64,000 bases of DNA from Biformimicrobium ophioploci (GTDB lineage: Bacteria; Pseudomonadota; Gammaproteobacteria; Pseudomonadales; Cellvibrionaceae), in the NCBI RefSeq assembly GCF_030270605.1, contig NZ_BSYJ01000003.1, positions 248,001 through 312,000 of the forward strand, read 5' to 3'. Within the stretch, counting starts at the first letter, position 1; each line of letters begins with the position of its first letter. A program made the position numbers and the translations under genes. The notes beneath the pieces are model-generated. The model saw nothing but the letters and a program-made list of their open reading frames with translations, searched no databases and was not told the DNA's origin. This document shows, piece by piece, positions 34,811 through 43,831 of this stretch.

Positions 34811-34872
34811 TAAAAAAAGGGCCAGCAAAGCCGGCCCTCCAGTGTAGTCGGGAGCCGTCACCGGCTCCGACT
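34811..34872 (-). terminator. Tandem hairpins and terminator after the TonB1 receptor gene
   Basis: On the minus strand the receptor is followed by a hairpin (34846-34872, about 11 bp with one bulge). A second stem follows (GGGCC/GGCCC, 34819-34837) and then a run of seven Us (34812-34818). The same arrangement, hairpin then methyltransferase gene, is found after the second receptor. Confidence 0.85.
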
Positions 34873-34888
34873 ATTTTGTCCAGATTTC

Positions 34889-37528
34889 TTAGAACTGGAT
34901 CTTGTACTCTGCGTACACCACGCGACCAGTATTGTCATACAGGTTGTAGTGGTCACGAGAGAACTTGCCGTCCTTGTCCAGAACCGGCTCTTCGTTGGTC
35001 AGGTTGCGCGCACCAACTTTGATCGCGCCCCAGTCACCAGCATCGAAGCCGTAAGACAGGTTCATGGTGGTCCAGGATTCCAGCATGTTGCCGCTGTCTA
35101 CCAGGTTGCCGTTGGCGTCTACAGTGGTGAACTCGTCGTGTTCGCCGATGTAGTCAACGGTCAGGTTCACGCTGTGCGCGTCGTAGAACCAACCGAATAC
35201 TGCCTGTGCTTTCAGGTCAGGAGTCATGTTGAAGCCAACAGTGTCCTGAACAGGGCCTTTGTAGTAGGCGTCTTCTTCATAGGACAGGGTGTGGGTAACC
35301 AGAGTGTTCAGGGTGAACATACCGAAGGAAGTGTCAACACTACCGTTCAGCTTCACATCCAGGCCGGATACGTTCAGTACACCGATGTTTGCACTGGTGG
35401 AGTAGAACTCGGTCTGGGCGCCAGTACCTACACGGTAGATGCCGGAAGACGGATCCAGGCTAACGCCGGAAGCCAGGGCGTAGAACAGGCTCTGGGTAGA
35501 CGGCTGAGCGATTACATCGTCAACTTCTACGCTCCAGTAACCTACGTCCAGGTCCCAGCTGTCAGCGAACTGCCAGTTACCGCCGAAGGAGAAGGAAGTG
35601 GACTTCTCTGCATCCAGGTCTTGGTTGGTGCTGTAGTAGGTGTCCCACTGACGGCTCAGGCCAGTTACCGGGTCGGTTGCGTCTTCAGCGGAGAAAGAAG
35701 ACGGGCCGTACAGCTCAGACAGGGACGGAGCGCGGAAGCCCTTGCCTACACGGGAGCGCAGGGTGATGTCTTCGTTAACCAGGAAGGTTGCGGACAGAGC
35801 CGGGGAAACGTTGCTACCGAAGTCGCTGTAGTCATCGTAACGAACAGATGCATTCAGCTCGAGCTGCTCGGTGGTCGGGATAACCGCTTCAGCGAAGACC
35901 GCCTTCACGTCACGCTCACCACCGGAAGAGTTGCCCGCGCTGCCGCCAACCAGACCAGCTTCAGAAGCGGAGTCGTACTGGTTGTTGTACTCAACGCTGA
36001 ACATTTCACCGCCAACCAGGTAAATCGCGTTGCCAGCGCCGAACAGGTCGGAGCCTTCAAACTGCATGTTACCGTAGACTTTGGTCAGTGCGGTGTAGTT
36101 GTCCTGGGAGGTGGTTGCACGCATTGCGCCAGCACCTTCTTCGGAGAACGGATCGATGCCATTTTCCAGCACGTAATCCAGGCCCGGGTAGCTCAGGTAG
36201 TAGTTACCGAACTCTTTGGACTCGTACAGGCCGTGGGAGGCGTATACGTCGAAGCTTACGGTGTCAGAAACGTCACCCTTGAAACCAGCAACAAAGTCGT
36301 ACTGGGTGTCAGTTACCAGACCGTCGCGCGGGCCGATGTTGGTCCAGCGGTAGTAACCGTTTACTTCGTAGTTCGGGTTGCCGTTTGCATCAACAGAGAT
36401 GTCGCCGCTGGCAATCAGAGCGTCGATATCAAACGGAACATCGGCGTAGTCTTCCGGCATGTTGTTCCAAGCAGCAGCCGGCGGAGCGTAGCGGCCGAAG
36501 GAATCTACCTTGGAGAAGATCGCGTTGGTGTAGAACTCGATCTCGTCGGTGATCTGGTAGTTCGCGTTCAGGTAAGTGTTTACGCGGTTCAGCTCGGCCT
36601 TGTTGGCAGAGATGTTAGCGTACGCGAAGGTACACAGGGAGCCGTCCGGCATTCCGAATGCAGCTGCGCCCATCGGGCCCATGAAGCCGTTGTCGCTCGG
36701 GCAGTTTGCGGCAGCCTGCAGGTCATAGTAACCAGTGGTCGGATCCCAGATCTCAATAGTCTTGCCGTAGTAGGAGATGCCGTCGGTGTCGAGGTAGGTG
36801 TCCAGGCGTCCGTCACCATTGTCACGGATCCAGGCTGCGGTGTACTCACGGTCCGCGTCCATGATCGCGTCACGACGGTTCCACTCAGCAGCGAAAGTGA
36901 TGTTGCCCTTGTCACCAGTAATACCGGTGATGAAGCTCATGCCTTCTTCGATGCCGTCATCTTCAGAGCGGGAACCATGGCGGGAGGAGAACTCGAAACC
37001 TTCGAAGTTTTCACGCATTACCATGTTCACAACACCAGCAACGGCGTCAGAACCGTAAACAGCAGAGCCGCCGTCAGCCATGATTTCCATGCGCTCTACA
37101 GCTGCCATCGGAATCATGTTCAGGTTAACGGAAGCTGCGCCCAGGTTCGGGGAACCCGGCATACGACGGCCGTTGATCAGAACCAGGGAACGGTCAGAGC
37201 CCAGACCACGCAGGTTAACAGTTGCGTTGGACTGTGCGGAGCTACCGGAGCGCTCGTTGAAAGAGCCCAGGGAGTTCAGCGGAGAGGAACGCAGGGTGTC
37301 TGCGATCATCAGGCTGCCGATTGCGTCGATGGACGCGCGGTCCATGGTTACAACCTGGGAGCCTTCGTCGAATTTGGAAGCACGCTTGATCAAGGAGCCG
37401 GTTACGACTACTTCTTCAACGGTTTCGGTGTTGTCTTGCGCGAAAGCCGGCATGCTCGGGAGCAGTACGGCAGCAGCGGTGAGGCCCAGGGCGCTCTTAA
37501 CTGCGGAAGAAAGCAGGTTCTTCTTCAT
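34889..37528 (-). CDS. TonB-dependent receptor 1
   Basis: This 879-residue outer-membrane receptor has a signal peptide (MKKNLLSSAVKSALG, cleavage near residue 31) and a TonB-box-like VEEVVVTG. The plug domain carries VNLRGLGSDRSLVLINGRR and DGGSAVYGSDAVAGVVN, and a 22-strand barrel ends in Phe. It lacks an STN signalling domain. The substrate is unknown; this subgroup often imports carbohydrates or peptides. Its signal peptide and mRNA leader are near-copies of those of receptor 2 at 40739, though the barrels differ. Confidence 0.93.
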   Translation of the reverse strand: MKKNLLSSAVKSALGLTAAAVLLPSMPAFAQDNTETVEEVVVTGSLIKRASKFDEGSQVVTMDRASIDAIGSLMIADTLRSSPLNSLGSFNERSGSSAQSNATVNLRGLGSDRSLVLINGRRMPGSPNLGAASVNLNMIPMAAVERMEIMADGGSAVYGSDAVAGVVNMVMRENFEGFEFSSRHGSRSEDDGIEEGMSFITGITGDKGNITFAAEWNRRDAIMDADREYTAAWIRDNGDGRLDTYLDTDGISYYGKTIEIWDPTTGYYDLQAAANCPSDNGFMGPMGAAAFGMPDGSLCTFAYANISANKAELNRVNTYLNANYQITDEIEFYTNAIFSKVDSFGRYAPPAAAWNNMPEDYADVPFDIDALIASGDISVDANGNPNYEVNGYYRWTNIGPRDGLVTDTQYDFVAGFKGDVSDTVSFDVYASHGLYESKEFGNYYLSYPGLDYVLENGIDPFSEEGAGAMRATTSQDNYTALTKVYGNMQFEGSDLFGAGNAIYLVGGEMFSVEYNNQYDSASEAGLVGGSAGNSSGGERDVKAVFAEAVIPTTEQLELNASVRYDDYSDFGSNVSPALSATFLVNEDITLRSRVGKGFRAPSLSELYGPSSFSAEDATDPVTGLSRQWDTYYSTNQDLDAEKSTSFSFGGNWQFADSWDLDVGYWSVEVDDVIAQPSTQSLFYALASGVSLDPSSGIYRVGTGAQTEFYSTSANIGVLNVSGLDVKLNGSVDTSFGMFTLNTLVTHTLSYEEDAYYKGPVQDTVGFNMTPDLKAQAVFGWFYDAHSVNLTVDYIGEHDEFTTVDANGNLVDSGNMLESWTTMNLSYGFDAGDWGAIKVGARNLTNEEPVLDKDGKFSRDHYNLYDNTGRVVYAEYKIQF

Positions 37529-37894
37529 TGTAAATCCTCAATAGATCGTTGGATTTATTGTGATTGCCAGTTTCCTGGCGGTGATTAAGAGCCACTGCCC
37601 CCATGCAATGACTCTGTCCCAACGCTATGTAAGACGTACGTCCGTCCGAACCCCGCAACTTTTTGTTGCATAAAAGTCAGGTTTTCCCAAATAGGGCGCT
37701 TAAAAATGTCTAAATAATGAACGTAGTGAGTGGAAAGTGATCGCCTCGGTTTTGGTCGGCAGGATAATAGGCTGAAAACGATTGAGTAGCTGGGGGTAAG
37801 CTCTGCTCGCAAGAGGCTTTTTAGAGAAAAATTGTAATCTGAGGGTTTGCCCATTTAGAGCAGATTTTTCCCATGGCAACCCCGAGCGCCAGTA
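37529..37894 (-). promoter_or_regulatory. Leader and promoter region of TonB receptor 1
   Basis: This 366-base gap holds a leader shared with receptor 2: the words CGTCT, GTTGGGA, TTGC-TGGGGGC, ATCCAACGAT and GAGGATTTACA (just before ATG) are kept in order. A hairpin GCCAG-TTTC-CTGGC (37566-37579) lies 38 bases before the start. A second hairpin GCAAC-TTTTT-GTTGC is at 37655-37669. I could not fix the -35/-10 boxes. Confidence 0.55.
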
Positions 37895-39706
37895 TTACCG
37901 GGTGCGTCGGGCGTCGAAAGCAATGGTGATCCGACGGGCCTGTGCGTCGAAAGGCTCGGTGCCGTGCCACATGTAGGATGGAAAAATAACCAGTTTGCCC
38001 CGCTGTGGTTTGACGTGTCGCCGCGGTGGCAAGCGCTCCGTAATAGGCCCGGACAGGTTGGGCTGTCCCAGTTTGAGCCAGCCTTGCTGGCTTCCGCAGG
38101 CGTCGAGATCCGGTAAGGAAACATAGAGGACTGCGCTCACCCAGCCCATCGGGTGGATGTGGGACGCGTGGTAACCCTGTTCCCGCAAGACTACCGACCA
38201 GGATCCGGAGAACTGCCATTCCCGGGCACCGCGAAAGCCGATGGCGGATTCGAGTAGAGGCGCTGTCTCCTCCACGTATTGGCTGATGCTCCGGTTGGCC
38301 TGACCCTGGACATGCCGGATCAGCAGGTTGGAGTCATTAAACAGGTTGCCCCGGGTCTGGGAGCCATTTACCAGCGTCTGATCGATGGGCTCATGCTCAC
38401 CGCCATGCAGTGTCAGAAGGTAAGATTCCAGCTCCGAGCAGAAAGCTTCAATGCTGGCATACCCGGCCGGGGGCTCGAGCATAAATTCCCGCACCATCTC
38501 CCCATAATTATTGAGGCGGTCGTATTTTTTGTTGCCATTGAGCCGCCAGCAGGTGCCAAGATAAGCCAGCGCCATCTGGTCGTCCGGGTAACGCGATACC
38601 AGGGGTTCCAGTATTTCTGCGGCTTCAGCGCCTCTCTCAGCCTCAATCAGGCTACGGGCATATGCAGTTAGCTGCTGCGGTGTGGCCGATTGCTGCCGGG
38701 CAAGCGGCTGCTGGATGTCTGCTGCACCCTGCAGGTCACCGCGCCCGCTCAGCGCGCGACCGGACAGGCTGAGGTACTCCGCCTCTTCGTTAAAATGCGG
38801 GTGGGACCGGCCCAGCTGATTGAGGTGAGCCAGGGCCTCGTCGAACAGTGATACACAGATCAGTGCATCAACGTAGGAAAAGTGCAGTGCGGTATCGGAG
38901 GGGTGTTGCTGCATTGCGGCACGATAGGAGGCGAGAAACTCTTCGCGGTTGCCGGTTTCCCACAACAGGTCATTCAGGTTCTTGTGGGCAGGGACATAAG
39001 TCGGGTTCAATTTGATCGCTGCTTGATAGAGCTCTATCGCCTCGCCGTTTTCAGCGCAGTCAGCGTGGGCATTTGCCGCATTGTGGAAGAGCTGGAAGCT
39101 GCTGGTGCCCTCATTCATCAGCTGCTGGTAAATTGCTAGCGCGTCACGAGATTTTCCGGAAAGGCGCAGTGCAATGGCAAGGTTGTGCCGGTAGCTGGCA
39201 GAGGAGGGATTACGTAGGACAAGCGAACGGTAGATTGCTATCGCATCGGTATACTGTTCGTGTTCCTGGGCAAGGCGTGCCTTGTACTGCAGGAGGCGCG
39301 CTTCTGAAGGCCACCGTTGTAAGGCCTGGTGGAGCATCGCATCGGCTGCCGGGAGGTCATCGGCCTCCATTGTTGCGTTGATAAAACCCAGGTAAGGGTC
39401 CAGGTAGTCCGGCTTTAGTGCGATGGCCTGGCGAAACAGACTCAGTGCAGAGGGGCTGTTACCCAGTTGCCGCTCGCAGCTGGCCAGGTTATTCATAACG
39501 TGTGGTTGTTTGCCGTGTATGGCCAGCGATTTTTGCATCAGTGCCTGTGCAGCCTGAAGTTCCCCCTGTCTTACCTTCACCAATCCCAACAGTTGCAGGG
39601 CATTGAAGTCGGATGGGGATGATTTGAGATGCACCTCCAATAGTTGCTGTGCCGAGGCTATATCTCCGGACTGAATCTTCCGGATGGCTTGGTCCAGGTT
39701 GTTCAT
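37895..39706 (-). CDS. TPR protein with C-terminal 2OG-Fe(II) oxygenase-like domain
   Basis: This protein of about 603 residues has a run of TPR repeats (about 1-400; SAQQLLEVHLKSSPSDFNAL and more). A C-terminal double-stranded beta-helix domain of the putative 2OG-Fe(II) oxygenase type follows. Its likely iron ligands are in HASHIHPMGWVSAVLY and FPSYMWHGTEPF, and an Arg follows in ARRITIAFDARR that could bind 2-oxoglutarate. It may hydroxylate a peptide or small molecule bound by its TPR domain. ATG 39706 with GGAAG upstream is preferred over TTG 39721. It sits between the two receptor-methyltransferase modules, 39 bases after paralogue C. Confidence 0.8.
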   Translation of the reverse strand: MNNLDQAIRKIQSGDIASAQQLLEVHLKSSPSDFNALQLLGLVKVRQGELQAAQALMQKSLAIHGKQPHVMNNLASCERQLGNSPSALSLFRQAIALKPDYLDPYLGFINATMEADDLPAADAMLHQALQRWPSEARLLQYKARLAQEHEQYTDAIAIYRSLVLRNPSSASYRHNLAIALRLSGKSRDALAIYQQLMNEGTSSFQLFHNAANAHADCAENGEAIELYQAAIKLNPTYVPAHKNLNDLLWETGNREEFLASYRAAMQQHPSDTALHFSYVDALICVSLFDEALAHLNQLGRSHPHFNEEAEYLSLSGRALSGRGDLQGAADIQQPLARQQSATPQQLTAYARSLIEAERGAEAAEILEPLVSRYPDDQMALAYLGTCWRLNGNKKYDRLNNYGEMVREFMLEPPAGYASIEAFCSELESYLLTLHGGEHEPIDQTLVNGSQTRGNLFNDSNLLIRHVQGQANRSISQYVEETAPLLESAIGFRGAREWQFSGSWSVVLREQGYHASHIHPMGWVSAVLYVSLPDLDACGSQQGWLKLGQPNLSGPITERLPPRRHVKPQRGKLVIFPSYMWHGTEPFDAQARRITIAFDARRTR

Positions 39707-39745
39707 CAATACCGCTTCCAACTTACACTGGTTATTTTATTTGCA

Positions 39746-40666
39746 CTATGGTCTGGTGGCATGAATTGCCCATGCTACAGGCTGTGTGTACTCCGGCAGG
39801 GTAAACTCCCTGATGCTGATGTCGCGAAAGTTTTCCGCTTCGAGGCGTGCACGAAGTTGATCGATATCATCTTTTGAAAGCGTGGCCCCGCGGATTTCGC
39901 CAATGCGTGTTTCCGCTTTTGCCTGCTCTTCACGCATGGCTTCCAGCCAGCCAACGATATCACTGGTGCGGTATCGCTGCCGGTTGCAAAACATAGTCCT
40001 GAAACCCTGATACAGGTGTGAGTGGAAGCCGTGGGGGTTTTTGGCAACAAAGGCTGCAACTTCGGGTTCTATGCTGGTGAACGCCTCTACAGCCGCTTTT
40101 GCGCTGGCTTCGTTCCGGGAGGCGGTTTCACTGGTCACGGATATGGCGTGGTCGATAAACCCGGTATCCCTGATCAGTTTCAGCCCGGCCAGCTCGCGCT
40201 GATTCCTGTCGTCAATAAAGCCATCTTCAATGTGGCAGAGCAGGCGCAGCTGGCCCGAAGCTGCTACCAGTCGCATGGCTTCTTGCAGACCTGCATGGCC
40301 GGCGTATTCGACGCCGAACTGGCTGACGACCATGTCGAAGGCTCCGCTGGCTTCCGGCACATCGTCGGCAGAGCAGACAATGGTTTCGACAGCTGGCATT
40401 TGATCTTTCAGCTGTTGTGTTGCTTTTTCGGAAAGGTCGGCCGCGGCCAGCCTGTAACCGCTGCTGGCCGAAGCAATATCGCGGTAAATGGATCCGGCTC
40501 CGCAAGCCAGATCCAGAATACGGGTTCCTTCAGGCAGCCCAGAGAGGGCCTCTTGCCAGTACTCTCTCAGCTTCGGGTGTTTCTCACCCTGGCGGTTGAC
40601 GAACACTTCACCGCCTGCGCCTTCATTGGACCAGTACTCGGTCCACTGGTTTTCTGAATCAGTCAT
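39746..40666 (-). CDS. SAM-dependent methyltransferase paralogue C
   Basis: This 306-residue class I methyltransferase has motif I ILDLACGAGSIYRDIA and the paralogue-family segment SQFGVEYAG. Its N-terminal QWTEYWSNEG matches the WxxYW pattern of paralogues A and B. The ATG at 40666 is supported by AAGG just upstream; a longer frame reaches the terminator of receptor 2 and is not used. It lies directly after that terminator and before the TPR-oxygenase gene, so it probably depends on read-through or an unseen promoter. The substrate is unknown. Confidence 0.82.
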   Translation of the reverse strand: MTDSENQWTEYWSNEGAGGEVFVNRQGEKHPKLREYWQEALSGLPEGTRILDLACGAGSIYRDIASASSGYRLAAADLSEKATQQLKDQMPAVETIVCSADDVPEASGAFDMVVSQFGVEYAGHAGLQEAMRLVAASGQLRLLCHIEDGFIDDRNQRELAGLKLIRDTGFIDHAISVTSETASRNEASAKAAVEAFTSIEPEVAAFVAKNPHGFHSHLYQGFRTMFCNRQRYRTSDIVGWLEAMREEQAKAETRIGEIRGATLSKDDIDQLRARLEAENFRDISIREFTLPEYTQPVAWAIHATRP

Positions 40667-40681
40667 TACCTTGTAAACCTC

Positions 40682-40714
40682 AAAAAAAAGGGTGGGCAAA
40701 TGCCCACCCTTTTT
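40682..40714 (-). terminator. Terminator after TonB receptor 2
   Basis: The stem AAAAAGGGTGGGC / GCCCACCCTTTTT (about 13 bp) has a short loop and is followed on the minus strand by eight Us. It separates receptor 2 from methyltransferase C. Confidence 0.92.
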
Positions 40715-40738
40715 ATGGTGCAAACTTATGCCTTAGCC

Positions 40739-43609
40739 TTAGAAATCAGCTCGCAGGCTCAGGTAATACGTGCGACCAAACACGTCATAAGTTGCTGGGT
40801 AGGTGTTGGCCTGCTCCTGGTTGTCACCGAGGATCGGCGGCTCTTCATCCAGAAGGTTATCAACACCGAAGGTCACCTTGTAGTTTTCCATGAAACCGTA
40901 GGATACGGTTGCATCGAAGTAGTTGGTGGCGTCGATGGACTCGATGAAGTAGTCAGTACCTTCGTCGTCATCGCTCACTTCACCAACGTAACGCCACAGA
41001 ACCTGTGCGGTCAGGTTGTCCTGGCTCCACAGGAAGCCGGCGCGGTGCTTGTACTCGGGCACAGGCTCGCCACAGTCGAGGCCGAAGTTGCCGGCACACT
41101 CGATAGTGGTGCCACCGTCGAACGGCAGGAAGTCGCTCTCGGTGGTGAAAGTACCCAGGTAGTTCACGCTGGCCAGGCCACCGAAGAGATCGAAGTCGTA
41201 GCTGGTTGCTACATCGACACCCTTCAGGGTGATGGAGGCCACGTTCTGGGAAGCCGTCAGTACAGACTCGATGGTACCGTCGGGGCGACGGGTGATTGCG
41301 TTACAGAAGGCAGAGCCCACGCCACCAGCAGCATCGGACGGGTCGTAACAGGTCGCCAGAATGTTGTTGGCACCGCCACCGAAGGCCGCTACCGCGTCTT
41401 CGATTTCGATGTCGAAGTAGTCAACGCTGATGTCCAGGTTGTCCATCGGGGTTACTACCAGACCAACAGTCATGGTTTCTGCAGATTCTTCGATCAGGTC
41501 CGGGTTACCGCCGCCAAGTGCGCGCACCTGACCGGAAGCCGGGTTGATCGCAGCGGTGTGTACGGCATTGGCCGGTACGCCGGTGGCGATACACAGGTCA
41601 CGAACGGCCTGGCTCTGGTCCGGGGAGTTGCCCGCACACGGGTCGGTAGCGCCCGGGAAGCCTTCAGAGATCGGCGCGAACAGCTCACCAATGTTCGGTG
41701 CGCGAACTGCGGTGTTGAAACCGGCGCGGAAGCGGACCATTTCAGTCGGCGCCCAGGAGCCGGAAACCTTGTAGCTGTCTACAGAGCCAACGGTGTTGAA
41801 GTCAGAAGAGCGGAAGGCCACTTCCATGTCCACCAGCTCTGCGAACGGAGCGCCGGAAAGGATCGGCAGGTAAGCTTCGACGTAGAACTCGTCCACGCTG
41901 TAACCACCTTCCAGGGCCGGGGCGCCGTTAAAGCCGGCGATGGTGCCAGCGGCCAGATCCTGGGACGGATCAAAGGCAAAGGTGTCACGACGGGTTTCAA
42001 AACCGGCCGCCAGGCCGATAGCGCCGCCCGGCAGTTCGATCAGGCCTTCAGTGTCGCCGCTCAGGTTGATCGCTGCAACTTCCTGGTCGAAGATCGCAGT
42101 GGAGGCAACCGCAGTACGCAGGAAGGCTGCGCCGGCTTCGGAGATGTTGCCGGCACCGAAAATGTTGATCGGGGAGCAGGCAACGGTGCCGCCGTTAGAA
42201 CTGGTGTTAGCACAAACACCACCGTTCGGGTCGGCATCCAGATCCAGCAGCAGAGCCTGCTGGAAGCGGTCACGGTTGACGTTACCGTACTGGTTTTCAG
42301 TTATGGTTACGCGACCCTTCTGGTAATAGGCGTCGTAAGTCCAGTTGGTATCGACGATATCACCGCGGATACCGCCATTGATCTGCCAGGAGCTGAAGCC
42401 GGACTTGGCAATACGCGGGCCCACTTCTTCCAGGCGACGACGAACGAACGCGGTAGCAGTGTCGTCGATGCCGTTCATGTCGGTGTCGACACCGCTGCCC
42501 AGCGCGTCAGACAGTACCTGCTGTGCCTGCTGGCTCAGGAACGGGTTGCCGTCCAGGGTAAAGTCCACAGTCTGGAAGATCGGGGTCGGCGCAAGCTGCT
42601 GCGGTACTTCACTGTTAGTGAACATCGCGCGGCCGTAGACCTGGGTGCTGTCGGTCAGGTCAAAGTGACCCAGCGCGTTGAACTGGTAGCGTTCCTGCGG
42701 CAGCTGGATGTAGTTGACCGGGGCATAGTTGTAAAAGTCATTGGTCTCGCCGGTACGGAACTGGCGGATGTCACCATTCGGGTCGAAGGTCACACCGAGG
42801 CTGTCCGGGGAGAAGCCTGCCAGGCCGCCAGAGAAGATGGAGGTGCCCGGGATACCGGAAGAACCACCGTCAATCAGGATCGGGTTGCCGTTGGCATCCG
42901 TGGAGTCGAACTGGGCGAAGGTTGAGAAGTCGCGGTCGCCCTGGAACAGAGCTTCACGGCTGGTATAGCCCATGTTCAGTACGGCGTTACCACGATCGTC
43001 GGCGAAGTTGCCGCCGATGGTCAGGTCGATGCTGTCAACGCCAGCGTCGCTGTCGCCAGTCATTTCGGAGCTGGCGCTCAGGGAGACACCTTCGAAGTCA
43101 TCTTTGAGGATGAAGTTCACAACGCCCGCAACCGCATCGGTACCGTATACCGCAGAAGCACCGCCTGTCAGAACTTCTACGTTCTTGATCAGTGCGGTAG
43201 GGATCTGGTTGATATCTACAACGCCACCTGCAGTGGTCGGAACCATGCGAGTGCCATTGACCAGTACCAGCGTACGGTTGGCGCCGAGGCCGCGCAGGTC
43301 AACAGTGGCAGTACCGTTACCCGGGTTGTTGGAAGTGCGGTCGAGACCTGGGATTACCTGCGGCAGAGTGTTCAACAGGGACTCAGTGTTGACGGTACCG
43401 GTCAAGGAAAACTGCTCTTCACCGATCGTGGATACCGGTGCGTTGGACACGAAGTCCGCTTTTTTAATACGCGAACCGGTTACTACAACTTCTTCGACTG
43501 CTTCTGCTGCTTCGTCCTGCGCGAACGCAGGCATAGCAGGAAGCAATACCGCCGCCGCAGTCAGACCAAGGGCACCCTTGATTGCTGTCGAAAGGAGGTT
43601 CTTTCTCAT
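40739..43609 (-). CDS. TonB-dependent receptor 2
   Basis: This 956-residue outer-membrane receptor has a signal peptide (MRKNLLSTAIKGALG) nearly identical to receptor 1, then EAVEEVVVTGSRIKK as TonB box. The plug carries VDLRGLGANRTLVLVNGTR and GGASAVYGTDAVAGVVNF, and a barrel ends YYLSLRADF. The ATG at 43609 has AGAGGA upstream; the frame is open farther but that part is the leader. Calcium-like acidic repeats occur in the loops (DANGNP, DMNG). The substrate is unknown. It is the first gene of the second receptor module. Confidence 0.93.
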   Translation of the reverse strand: MRKNLLSTAIKGALGLTAAAVLLPAMPAFAQDEAAEAVEEVVVTGSRIKKADFVSNAPVSTIGEEQFSLTGTVNTESLLNTLPQVIPGLDRTSNNPGNGTATVDLRGLGANRTLVLVNGTRMVPTTAGGVVDINQIPTALIKNVEVLTGGASAVYGTDAVAGVVNFILKDDFEGVSLSASSEMTGDSDAGVDSIDLTIGGNFADDRGNAVLNMGYTSREALFQGDRDFSTFAQFDSTDANGNPILIDGGSSGIPGTSIFSGGLAGFSPDSLGVTFDPNGDIRQFRTGETNDFYNYAPVNYIQLPQERYQFNALGHFDLTDSTQVYGRAMFTNSEVPQQLAPTPIFQTVDFTLDGNPFLSQQAQQVLSDALGSGVDTDMNGIDDTATAFVRRRLEEVGPRIAKSGFSSWQINGGIRGDIVDTNWTYDAYYQKGRVTITENQYGNVNRDRFQQALLLDLDADPNGGVCANTSSNGGTVACSPINIFGAGNISEAGAAFLRTAVASTAIFDQEVAAINLSGDTEGLIELPGGAIGLAAGFETRRDTFAFDPSQDLAAGTIAGFNGAPALEGGYSVDEFYVEAYLPILSGAPFAELVDMEVAFRSSDFNTVGSVDSYKVSGSWAPTEMVRFRAGFNTAVRAPNIGELFAPISEGFPGATDPCAGNSPDQSQAVRDLCIATGVPANAVHTAAINPASGQVRALGGGNPDLIEESAETMTVGLVVTPMDNLDISVDYFDIEIEDAVAAFGGGANNILATCYDPSDAAGGVGSAFCNAITRRPDGTIESVLTASQNVASITLKGVDVATSYDFDLFGGLASVNYLGTFTTESDFLPFDGGTTIECAGNFGLDCGEPVPEYKHRAGFLWSQDNLTAQVLWRYVGEVSDDDEGTDYFIESIDATNYFDATVSYGFMENYKVTFGVDNLLDEEPPILGDNQEQANTYPATYDVFGRTYYLSLRADF

Positions 43610-43700
43610 TGTAAATCCTCTCTTGATCGTTGGATCTTTTTGATTGTTTTGCCAAATTTGGCGTTGTGTCGAACAGCAGCCCCCAAGCAACTGTTCTATC
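43610..43700 (-). promoter_or_regulatory. Leader of TonB receptor 2, related to that of receptor 1
   Basis: It shares ordered words with the receptor 1 leader, including ATCCAACGAT and GAGGATTTACA before the ATG. The hairpin GCCAAATTTGGC (43651-43662) lies 42 bases before the start. In receptor 1 the same position has GCCAG-TTTC-CTGGC, so the stem is kept although its bases differ. This points to a structured leader. Confidence 0.6.
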
Positions 43701-43831
43701 CCAACAATCTTGAGACGTATGTCGCGTAAAGTACCGTAATAAATTTGGGAAATTTTTCCGCTAAAAAGGGCTTTTGGGGAGGAAAGGGGTTGCAGACAGG
43801 TTTGTCAGGTAGGCTCGCGAGGATTTTTTCC

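Noticed and set aside
34949-37588. A plus-strand open frame of 879 codons antisense to TonB receptor 1
   Set aside because: It mirrors the receptor's codon bias, has no ribosome site or recognisable domain, and the minus-strand receptor is unambiguous.
40700-42925. A long plus-strand open frame antisense to TonB receptor 2
   Set aside because: Same codon-bias shadow effect; the product is low-complexity and resembles nothing.
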